Positions 17,826-24,329 of a stretch of DNA of 64,000 nt are shown piece after piece (position 1 is the first letter of the stretch; each line of letters starts with the position of its first letter). A program made the position numbers and the translations under genes. This DNA is from a bacterium (lineage in GTDB: Bacteria; 4484-113; JAFGCY01): the NCBI GenBank assembly GCA_020440605.1, contig JAGRNT010000019.1, positions 1 to 64,000 of the forward strand, given 5' to 3'. The notes beneath the pieces are model-generated. The model made no database searches and was not told the origin of the DNA. It saw nothing but the letters and a program-made list of their open reading frames with translations.

Positions 17826-19073
17826 ATAGAGGATTACAATCCCAAGATTCTGGTTGTCGATGATGAGCCGACCTTCTTCGAACACACCCGCAGCTGCCTG
17901 GAGAACCGCGGCTATGAGGTGATCGTTGCCAAGAACGGCCGCGATGCACTGCAGATCGTGGACCAGCGCGGCATCGACCTCGTGCTGCTGGACGTGATCA
18001 TGCCGGCGCTCAACGGCGTGGAGGTCACGAAGATCCTGAGGCGCAATCCGAGCACGAAGGACATCCCGATCATCATCATCAGCTCCATGACCGAGTACAA
18101 GGACCGCGTGGAGTTCTTCAAGATCGGCGCCAACGACTACATGCCGAAGCCGATTGACAACGGGGAGCTGATGGCGCGTGTCGACCTGCAGCTGCAGCTC
18201 TGCCGGCTGCGCAAGGAGGTGCGGGTCGCGAATGAGCATCTGCGCAGCCAGAATCACATGCTCGAGCAGCACATCTCGCGCATCGAGCGGGAGCTGAACA
18301 TGGCGCGCGGCGTGCAGCGCGCGATCCTGCCGCCGGGTGACAAGGTCTTTCGCAACCTGAGCGTGAACTTCGAGCATCGCTCCAGCGAGGATCTGGGAAG
18401 TGACTTCATCGACTTTATGGAGGATGAATTCGGGCGCTTCAGCCTGATCATCGCCGACGTCTCAGGGCATGGCATCGCCTCCGCACTGATCGCGAGCCAG
18501 CTCAAGGTGCTGTTCGTCTCGATGAGCCAGGAGCGGGACCTGAGCCCGCCGCAGGTGATGGAGCACATCAACCAGCTCAGTACACGCTTCCTCACGGAGA
18601 ATTACTACTTCACGGCGATCTACATCCGCTATGAACCATCCAGCGGACGGATGTCCGTCGTCAACTGCGGGCATGTGCCCCTGCTGTTCATGGAAGCAGA
18701 GAGCGGCAAGATCAAGCAGATCGAGAGCGGCAGCGCGCCGCTGGGCTTCTTCGCCGAGGAGAAGTACAGCGAGGTGGTGCTGCACCCCAAGCCGGGGGAC
18801 ATGGCGCTGCTGCTCACGGACGGGATCACGGAGCACACCAATGCCGGCAATGAGATGTTCGGGCTGCCGGGGGTTGTCAATGTGTTCCGCCGCCATCGCG
18901 AGCAGGCTCCTGCGCAGCTGATCGGCAGCCTGTTCTCGGAATGCGCGAGCTTCGGCAACAAGCCGGTGTTCGCGGATGACATCACGATCAGCGTGCTTCG
19001 TTTCGGCAGCGTACCCCAGGCCAGGCCGGTGGATGATGATGTCGAGGTGATCCGCCCGCTGGCCCGGCAGTAG
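17826..19073 (+). CDS. Response regulator with PP2C/SpoIIE phosphatase domain, ATA start
   Basis: A 415-residue RsbU/RssB-like output regulator. The N-terminal receiver (about 5-125) has the acidic pocket VVDDE (D12, D13), the phospho-acceptor D56 in LVLLDVIMP and the conserved Lys in YMPKPIDNGEL. A short coiled coil (about 130-165) leads to a SpoIIE-type PP2C phosphatase (about 165-395) with IIADVSGHGIASALIASQ and LLTDGITEHTNAGNEMFG. Such proteins dephosphorylate anti-sigma antagonists. In this frame there is no ATG, GTG or TTG between the in-frame stop at 17778 and a GTG at 17919, which would delete half the receiver. AAGGAG at 17814-17819 stands 6 bases before an ATA, so ATA (17826) is the probable start. 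Confidence 0.88.
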   Translation: MEDYNPKILVVDDEPTFFEHTRSCLENRGYEVIVAKNGRDALQIVDQRGIDLVLLDVIMPALNGVEVTKILRRNPSTKDIPIIIISSMTEYKDRVEFFKIGANDYMPKPIDNGELMARVDLQLQLCRLRKEVRVANEHLRSQNHMLEQHISRIERELNMARGVQRAILPPGDKVFRNLSVNFEHRSSEDLGSDFIDFMEDEFGRFSLIIADVSGHGIASALIASQLKVLFVSMSQERDLSPPQVMEHINQLSTRFLTENYYFTAIYIRYEPSSGRMSVVNCGHVPLLFMEAESGKIKQIESGSAPLGFFAEEKYSEVVLHPKPGDMALLLTDGITEHTNAGNEMFGLPGVVNVFRRHREQAPAQLIGSLFSECASFGNKPVFADDITISVLRFGSVPQARPVDDDVEVIRPLARQ

Positions 19074-19082
19074 GCAGTTTGA

Positions 19083-19997
19083 TCAGCTGAACAGCTGCAT
19101 GACGGCGAGCGCCGCATCCTGGATGTGCAGCCAGGCTGAACCGCCGGCTCCTGATCCCGCAGGGGCGGCAGGCAGGAAGGTGGAGAGGTACCAGTCCTTG
19201 ATCATCGTGCCGAAGAACAGGCTGACGTAGCAGCCGAGGAACAGCCAGGGTCCGAAGGGCATGGCGGCGGTCTTCGTATCCTTGCCGCGCAGCTTGAGGC
19301 TGAGCCAGAGCGGAATCGCGATGATGCCGCCACTGAGGATGCCGAGAAACAGTGCCACCACGCTCAGAGGCCAGCCGAACAGCACACCGAAACCTAGCGC
19401 CACGTCTACGTCGCCATAACCCATTCCGCCGAACAGCGCGAAGATGAAGATGAAGCCGGCGAAGAACAGCAGGCCGTAGAGGCAGGACAGCCAGCCCTGG
19501 CTGATGGTATGCGGGGCTGCGAGGAACATGAACAGCACAGCGGCGATGCCGTTTGGAATGCTCACTTCGTAGGGAATCTCGGTATGCTCGAAATCGGTGA
19601 CCATCCCGATCAGCCAGATGCTTGAAAGGAAGATCACGAGGATGATGTGCACGATCCCGATGTTCTCAGGGGCCACATTGGACAGGCCATATGTCGTGAC
19701 GAGGTACAGGCCCAGCACCCAAAGCAGGGCGTTGCCAAGTTCCACTGCGGGATAGCGCCAGTGGATCGGGGCCTTGCAGTCCCGGCACTTGCCGCCGAGC
19801 CTCAGCCAGCCGATCAGCGGGATGTTGTCATACCAGCGGATCGGGGCCCGGCACTTGGGGCAGTTGCTGGGGGTCTTGACCCATTCATGGTCCTTCCGGT
19901 CCTCCTGCGGCCAGCGGTGGATGCAGACATTGAAGAAGCTGCCGAACACCAGTCCGAAGATGAAGACGACGATGTAGATCGGAATCGGAATGACCAC
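19083..19997 (-). CDS. pilD: Prepilin peptidase (A24 family)
   Basis: A 304-residue inner-membrane aspartyl protease that cleaves and N-methylates type IV prepilin-like proteins. The N-terminal GSFFNVCIHRWP and the four-cysteine zinc motif CPKC-x21-CRDC define the methylase-type domain. The two catalytic aspartates are in MVTDFEHTEIPYE and in the GMGYGDVDVALGFG loop. Six to eight hydrophobic helices cover the rest. GTG start with GGAG 8 bases upstream. It follows thiD after 3 bases. No pilin genes are in the window, so the substrates are encoded elsewhere. Confidence 0.93.
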   Translation of the reverse strand: MVIPIPIYIVVFIFGLVFGSFFNVCIHRWPQEDRKDHEWVKTPSNCPKCRAPIRWYDNIPLIGWLRLGGKCRDCKAPIHWRYPAVELGNALLWVLGLYLVTTYGLSNVAPENIGIVHIILVIFLSSIWLIGMVTDFEHTEIPYEVSIPNGIAAVLFMFLAAPHTISQGWLSCLYGLLFFAGFIFIFALFGGMGYGDVDVALGFGVLFGWPLSVVALFLGILSGGIIAIPLWLSLKLRGKDTKTAAMPFGPWLFLGCYVSLFFGTMIKDWYLSTFLPAAPAGSGAGGSAWLHIQDAALAVMQLFS

Positions 19998-20000
19998 TTG

Positions 20001-20855
20001 TCAGGCTCCAGTTGGCGGGCCGGCCGGATCCGGCCCGGAATTGACCACGCCGAAGCGCGGATTGCTTTCCCAGAAATGATTGACCGGGTTGATCCCCCGG
20101 CCGAAGATCTGCGCATGAGCGATCGCCCCGCTGATGAACTGCTTTGCGCGGCGGAAGGCCTCGGGCAGGCTGTCGCCATGCACGAGCCGGGCCGTGATCG
20201 CCGCGCTGAAGGTGCAGCCGGTGCCATGCGTATGCACTGAGTCGATGCGCTCTCCGGGCAGCAGCAGCTCTCCAGCCTCACCGAGCAGCAGGTCCGTCGG
20301 TGAGTCGGCGCTGTGCCCGCCCTTGATGATCACATTGGGGCAGCCCAGGGCATGGATCGCCTGGGCCGCACTGTACATCTGCTCCTCGCTGTGGATCTCG
20401 TGCATGCCCGCCAGTTCGGCGGCCTCATGCAGGTTGGGGGTGACAACGAGTGCCAGCGGCAGCAGTTCATCGCGCAGGGCCTGCAGGGCCTCATCGGCGA
20501 TCAGGCGGTAGCCGTGCTTGCTGATCATCACCGGATCGAGCACATAGGGCAGGGAGGGGTTGGCGTGCAGGAAGTTAGCCAGCACGTGGATGATCTCCGT
20601 ACTGCCGAGGGCACCGCTCTTCAGAGCGCCGATGCGGAAGTCCGCACCGACTGTTTCCAGCTGGGCCTGTACCAGATCCGGCGGCAGGCTGTCCACGCGA
20701 TCCACGCTGCTGGTGCTCTGGGCGGTGATCACGCTCAGCACGCTCAGGCCGTAGACCCCGAGCGCGCTGAAGGTCTTCAGATCCGCCTGGATGCCGGCAC
20801 CGGCGCCGCTGTCGCTGCCGGCCACAGTGAGGGCCACTGGCTGTTGCTGGGACAC
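20001..20855 (-). CDS. thiD: Hydroxymethylpyrimidine (phosphate) kinase ThiD
   Basis: A 284-residue ribokinase-family enzyme that phosphorylates HMP and HMP-P in thiamine synthesis. Motifs are LTVAGSDSGAGAGIQADLKTF, VLSVITAQSTSSV, VLDPVMISKHGYRL, VVTPNLHEAAEL and the C-terminal VHTHGTGCTFSAAITARL with the catalytic Asp position substituted by the usual Gly-Thr-Gly-Cys loop. GTG at 20855 is chosen because a perfect TATAAT ends 6 bases upstream. The longer ATG form (to 20897) would place that promoter inside the gene. It is co-transcribed with prepilin peptidase, which has no obvious functional link. Confidence 0.9.
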   Translation of the reverse strand: MSQQQPVALTVAGSDSGAGAGIQADLKTFSALGVYGLSVLSVITAQSTSSVDRVDSLPPDLVQAQLETVGADFRIGALKSGALGSTEIIHVLANFLHANPSLPYVLDPVMISKHGYRLIADEALQALRDELLPLALVVTPNLHEAAELAGMHEIHSEEQMYSAAQAIHALGCPNVIIKGGHSADSPTDLLLGEAGELLLPGERIDSVHTHGTGCTFSAAITARLVHGDSLPEAFRRAKQFISGAIAHAQIFGRGINPVNHFWESNPRFGVVNSGPDPAGPPTGA

Positions 20856-20861
20856 CGGAGG

Positions 20862-20867
20862 ATTATA
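20862..20867 (-). promoter_or_regulatory. TATAAT -10, leaderless start of thiD
   Basis: A perfect consensus hexamer on the minus strand, ending 6 bases before the GTG at 20855. No TPP riboswitch is recognisable upstream. Confidence 0.6.
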
Positions 20868-21067
20868 TCCTGCAGTTCGCCTGGCCATTGCGCCCATCGG
20901 ATCCGCCGGAGCATTGCGAGTGGCATTGAAATTGCCTGATCAGGTATTGGAAACACTGATTACCGGTATGGAAATTCTATACTTTAGCCACTTAATGTAC
21001 CTTAATCATTATTCATCCTCTGCTTGTTTCCTTTTTGCCAACAAGTTAACCCCCTTGTCGAATGCCT

Positions 21068-21076
21068 TGTTAGAAT
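21068..21076 (+). promoter_or_regulatory. Extended -10 upstream of the TetR-family gene
   Basis: TGTTAGAAT (hexamer 21071-21076), giving a leader of about 25 bases. Just upstream an ACAAG and a CTTGT form an inverted pair (about 21041-21058) that could be an autoregulatory operator. The stretch 20898-21040 between thiD and here is A+T-rich and holds no gene I can support. Confidence 0.45.
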
Positions 21077-21107
21077 CATATTAGTCATTTCTGTAGGGAT
21101 ACTTCTT

Positions 21108-21722
21108 ATGCCATACACAAAAAAGGCTATTGCTACTAGACGAAGGATTGTCGAAAACGCGGCCAATCTGATCTTCAGCCAGGGTTATACCCGCACGAAG
21201 CTGGAGCAGGTGCTGCTTGCAGCCAATGTGCAGAAGGGTAATTTCTATTACTACTTCGAAAGCAAGGATGACCTCGGTCTTGCAGTGATCCGCGAGTTCG
21301 GACGCAGCAAGGTCCTGGAATGGCTGGAGAGCATCATCAGGGATGAGGCCGATCCGTGGGACAACATCACCGAGCTGGTAAGCCAGATAGCGCAGTCACC
21401 TGAAGTGCTCAAGGGTCATGGAAACCCGGTGAGCAACCTGGCACTGGAACTGAGCGGAGTCTCCGACGACTTCCGCCGCGAGATCGACGGCGTTGTCAAC
21501 GCGGTGATCGATGTGTTCAGCGACCAGTTCGACAAGCTGCGGCAGGCCAGCCGGCTGGAACCGGGGTCCGATCCTCGCGAACTCGCCAGCTTCCTGTTCT
21601 GCCTGGTGGAGGGAGCCATGATGCACTACAAGGTCACACGCAACACGGAAATGCTGAGGAGCAATCTGCAGCACGGTATGCGGATCATCCGGAATACGCT
21701 GCAGAAAGTGAACCAGAATTAA
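21108..21722 (+). CDS. TetR/AcrR-family transcriptional regulator
   Basis: A 204-residue dimeric repressor. The N-terminal helix-turn-helix is clear: ATRRRIVENAANLIFSQGYT, then TKLEQVLLAANVQKGNFYYY with the family's F-Y-x-Y-F ending (FESKDDLGLAVIREF). The C-terminal ligand-binding part (about 60-204) resembles the TetR_C class with LFCLVEGAMMHYKVTR. ATG at 21108 has AGGG about 9 bases upstream. No transporter or enzyme gene is divergently adjacent; thiD lies 250 bases away on the other strand. The ligand is unknown. Confidence 0.88.
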   Translation: MPYTKKAIATRRRIVENAANLIFSQGYTRTKLEQVLLAANVQKGNFYYYFESKDDLGLAVIREFGRSKVLEWLESIIRDEADPWDNITELVSQIAQSPEVLKGHGNPVSNLALELSGVSDDFRREIDGVVNAVIDVFSDQFDKLRQASRLEPGSDPRELASFLFCLVEGAMMHYKVTRNTEMLRSNLQHGMRIIRNTLQKVNQN

Positions 21723-21775
21723 CTGACTGGCCGGTGGTAATTCTCAGGGTAATTCCGGGAATTACCATCGGTCAG
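21723..21775. terminator. Long inverted repeat between convergent genes, possible bidirectional terminator
   Basis: Arms GGTGGTAATTC and GAATTACCATC, extended by CTGAC/GTCAG, form a stem around a short loop that itself holds a further GGTAATTCC copy. It lies directly between the tetR-type gene and kpsF, which converge. There is no T-run, so termination is inferred from position and symmetry. Confidence 0.45.
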
Positions 21776-21815
21776 CGACGATTCAATTCACAGAAAACCT
21801 GCAGAAGGCCTGGAA

Positions 21816-22838
21816 TCACTGCTGGCTTCCGGCCTTGAATCCCGCCTGTACCAGGGTGTGGATGTTGAGCATGCCCACCGGCCTGTCCAGACTGTCGAGC
21901 ACCGGCAGCACCATGATCGGACGCGGCTGGTGGTTTTCCATTTTCTTGAGCGCGTCATAGGCCAGGTCATCGCTGCGGATCGAGCTGGGATCAGCAGTCA
22001 TGATCTCCGATACAGGGGTGGCCAGGATATCCGCCACCGTGCCGCTGCCGTGCCCGGCGCGGCTGAAGACCCGGCGCACATCGCCGTCGGTGAGGATCCC
22101 CGCCAGCTTGCCGGACCCATCGGTGATGCTCGTCCCGCCCAGGGCGTAGCTGGTGATCACCTCCAGCGCGCGGCTGAAGCTGCTGCCGAGGCTGAGCACC
22201 GGGTTCGTCTCATCCCCGCGCAGCAGATCCGCCACCTTGAGCGTCAGGCGCTTGCCGAGCATCCCGCTCGGGTGGAATACCGCGAATTCCTCAGGAGTGA
22301 AGCCGCGCATCTGCATCAGCGTGATCGTCAGGGCATCACCGAGCGCGAGCGTGAGTGTCGTGGAGGTCGTAGGAACCAGGTTATGGGGATCGGCCTCGGG
22401 GGCGTCAGCCAGCAGCAGCACGGCATCGCTGTGTCGGGCCAGCGTGCTTTCCGGATTGCGCGTGATCGAAATCACCGGAACTCCGAGTGTGCTGACCGGG
22501 CCGAGCAGGCTGGTGATTTCCGCCGTTTCGCCGCTGTTGCTGATCGCGAGCAGCAGGTCGTGGCGGTGTACCACGCCGAGGTCGCCATGCACTCCCTCAG
22601 CGGGATGCATGAAGTGCGTGGCGATGCCGGTGCTCGTCAGACTGGCGGCGATCTTCTGGGCGATGTGTCCACTCTTGCCCATCCCGGAGATGATCACGCG
22701 GCCGCGGCAGTCGAGGATCAGCCGGCAGGCTTTGCAGAACTGCTCATTGATCAGTTCGCGCTGGCTGATCAGGGCAGCGCTTTCGGTCTGGAGCACGGCA
22801 CGGGCGATCTGCTGAAGCTGCTCGTCGGAGAATGACAT
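21816..22838 (-). CDS. kpsF: Arabinose-5-phosphate isomerase (KpsF/GutQ/KdsD family)
   Basis: A 340-residue enzyme that makes D-arabinose 5-phosphate from ribulose 5-phosphate, the first step to KDO for LPS or capsule. The SIS domain (about 30-170) has VIISGMGKSGHIAQKIAASL, FMHPAEGVHGDLG, LAISNSGETAEI and PTTSTTLTLALGDAL. Two CBS domains follow (about 205-335), including ITDGSGKLAGILTDGDVRR. The ATG has no Shine-Dalgarno; a TATAAT ends 7 bases upstream, so the mRNA is predicted to be leaderless. Presence of this gene supports an outer membrane with KDO-type sugar. Confidence 0.94.
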   Translation of the reverse strand: MSFSDEQLQQIARAVLQTESAALISQRELINEQFCKACRLILDCRGRVIISGMGKSGHIAQKIAASLTSTGIATHFMHPAEGVHGDLGVVHRHDLLLAISNSGETAEITSLLGPVSTLGVPVISITRNPESTLARHSDAVLLLADAPEADPHNLVPTTSTTLTLALGDALTITLMQMRGFTPEEFAVFHPSGMLGKRLTLKVADLLRGDETNPVLSLGSSFSRALEVITSYALGGTSITDGSGKLAGILTDGDVRRVFSRAGHGSGTVADILATPVSEIMTADPSSIRSDDLAYDALKKMENHQPRPIMVLPVLDSLDRPVGMLNIHTLVQAGFKAGSQQ

Positions 22839-22845
22839 GTGCCAG

Positions 22846-22851
22846 ATTATA
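22846..22851 (-). promoter_or_regulatory. TATAAT -10, leaderless start of kpsF
   Basis: A perfect hexamer on the minus strand, 7 bases before the ATG at 22838. It lies in the 27-base gap after the V4R-like gene, so kpsF has its own promoter. Confidence 0.55.
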
Positions 22852-22865
22852 GACAGCGCCGCCTT

Positions 22866-23501
22866 TCAGGTGGCGACCTGGATCAGGCAGCTGCGCTCGT
22901 CCTCCTCCTGGCAGGCGCAGCTGGACTCCCGGGCCTCGAGGCCACGCATCCCGGTTTCCTGGCCGAGCTGCTGCAGATAGCCCACGTAGAAGCCGCAGAG
23001 GCAGTTCATGGAATAGCGGTCCGTGGCGAAAATGCTGTTGGTGAGGCGCAGCATCAACACCCGGCCGCGGGTGTCAATGGAGAGGCTGGCCTCACCGAGG
23101 AAGGGCAGCAGGCGTTCGCCGATGCGGCGGGCCAGGACGGGCAGGGGCATGCGCCGCAGCTCGCCGTCGCGTGCACACTGCAGCGAGTAGCAATTGCGGC
23201 CGGCCAGGTCCATGATGTCCTGGTAGCGCGTGTGATGATCCAGGGCATCGAGGATTTCGCCGAGCTGTCCCGGTCCGAGCAGTCTGCCGCTGCCGGCGAG
23301 CTCGAGCAGGCCCTGCTGCGTGATGCCGAGCCGGTCGGCCAGCGTATTGGCAAGTTCGGCGTCGTAGCGCGTCAGTGATTCGAAGATGTTCAGGAAGAGC
23401 AGCGGGTCCAGACGGTGCAGGGCGGAATCATGTTCCTCAACCGACGGTGCCGGACGTTCCGGTGCGGATGACAGCAGTTCCTGGATGCGGCGCAGGAACA
23501 T
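22866..23501 (-). CDS. V4R-like cysteine-containing protein
   Basis: A 211-residue soluble protein of unknown function. Its C-terminal third resembles the V4R (4-vinyl reductase/haem-NO-type) small-molecule binding fold: a CLCGFYVGYLQQLGQ helix, then ARESSCACQEEDERSCLIQV, the family's E-x-x-C ... C-x-F/I-x-V ending. The N-terminal 110 residues are helical. ATG at 23501 overlaps the TGA of the amj gene, indicating coupling; a GTG three codons upstream is possible. Its operon with Amj and the nucleotidase-like gene suggests a regulatory or accessory envelope role, by inference. Confidence 0.5.
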   Translation of the reverse strand: MFLRRIQELLSSAPERPAPSVEEHDSALHRLDPLLFLNIFESLTRYDAELANTLADRLGITQQGLLELAGSGRLLGPGQLGEILDALDHHTRYQDIMDLAGRNCYSLQCARDGELRRMPLPVLARRIGERLLPFLGEASLSIDTRGRVLMLRLTNSIFATDRYSMNCLCGFYVGYLQQLGQETGMRGLEARESSCACQEEDERSCLIQVAT

Positions 23502-24328
23502 CAGAGCCACCTGTCCAGCAACTCAGCCGCGGCCAGCACGTAGCGGGCCATCAGCGGCAGCATCAGGATGCCCAGCAGGCAGCCCAGCAGGCGCGAGATG
23601 ATCATGTGCAGGTTGAGGCGCACGGCGTCCTCACGCGGCCGCTTGTCGGAGATGCAGTCGTCAATGATCAACGAGGCCGGCGGGTCCACGAGCACGAACA
23701 GCAGCATCGTGGCAATGCCGTTGACGATGCCTGAGAGGTTGGCACAGGTCGCCGCCAGGCTGTGGTTGTAGCTGCTGGCCAATGCGGTGCTCATCACGCC
23801 GATGCTGTAGAAGCAGGTGATGAACACGTTCCAGAACAGGATGGACTTGGGGATGCTGCCGGGGCTGAGATTGCGGCTGATGCTGGCCCGCTGTGGCATG
23901 CGCAGGTAGCTGCGCAGATGGCCGAGGCGGCTCAGGCCGTAGGCAACGGTGCGCGGCAGGGTCTTGCGCTCACCCATCACCACGATCCCGCGCTTGAAGA
24001 TCGCAATGAAGGATGGAGTGAGAGCGGCCCCGATCAGCACTCCGCCGACTATGAACAGCAGGTCGACACGCAGGGCATTCAGCACGTCATGCACGGTGTA
24101 GTCGCCCTGGTTGACGCTGTCACTGAAGTTGCCGATGATCGGCGCCTGGAACATGTTGCTCAGGCGACTGATGATCACCACAGCGTTGAACAGCGAAAGG
24201 CTGGTGGCCAGGCGTCCGGCATAGACGCCGGCGGTGCGAACACTGTAGGCCAGGGTGTCGACGATGCTCATGATGCACAGCAGGATCCCTGCCATGATCA
24301 TCGGGGTGACTATCGCTGCTGGAAACAA
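23501..24328 (-). CDS. amj: Alternate lipid II flippase Amj
   Basis: A 275-residue multi-pass protein matching the Amj (YdaH) family, which flips the peptidoglycan precursor lipid II across the inner membrane and can replace MurJ. The diagnostic N-terminal block is SIVDTLAYSVRTAGVYAGRL, followed by SLFNAVVIISRLSNMFQAPI. Later helices include VFITCFYSIGVMSTALASSY and SGIVNGIATMLLFVLVDPP. I count about six membrane segments. The start is uncertain. TTG at 24328, one base after the preceding stop and behind an AGG, gives the family's usual length; ATG at 24301 is the alternative. It is coupled at both ends to its neighbours. Confidence 0.85.
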   Translation of the reverse strand: MFPAAIVTPMIMAGILLCIMSIVDTLAYSVRTAGVYAGRLATSLSLFNAVVIISRLSNMFQAPIIGNFSDSVNQGDYTVHDVLNALRVDLLFIVGGVLIGAALTPSFIAIFKRGIVVMGERKTLPRTVAYGLSRLGHLRSYLRMPQRASISRNLSPGSIPKSILFWNVFITCFYSIGVMSTALASSYNHSLAATCANLSGIVNGIATMLLFVLVDPPASLIIDDCISDKRPREDAVRLNLHMIISRLLGCLLGILMLPLMARYVLAAAELLDRWL

Positions 24329-24329
24329 C

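Noticed and set aside
20868..20897. A longer ThiD starting at ATG 20897 or 20888
   Set aside because: Both would put the perfect TATAAT inside the coding region and add 11-14 residues that are not part of the kinase fold.
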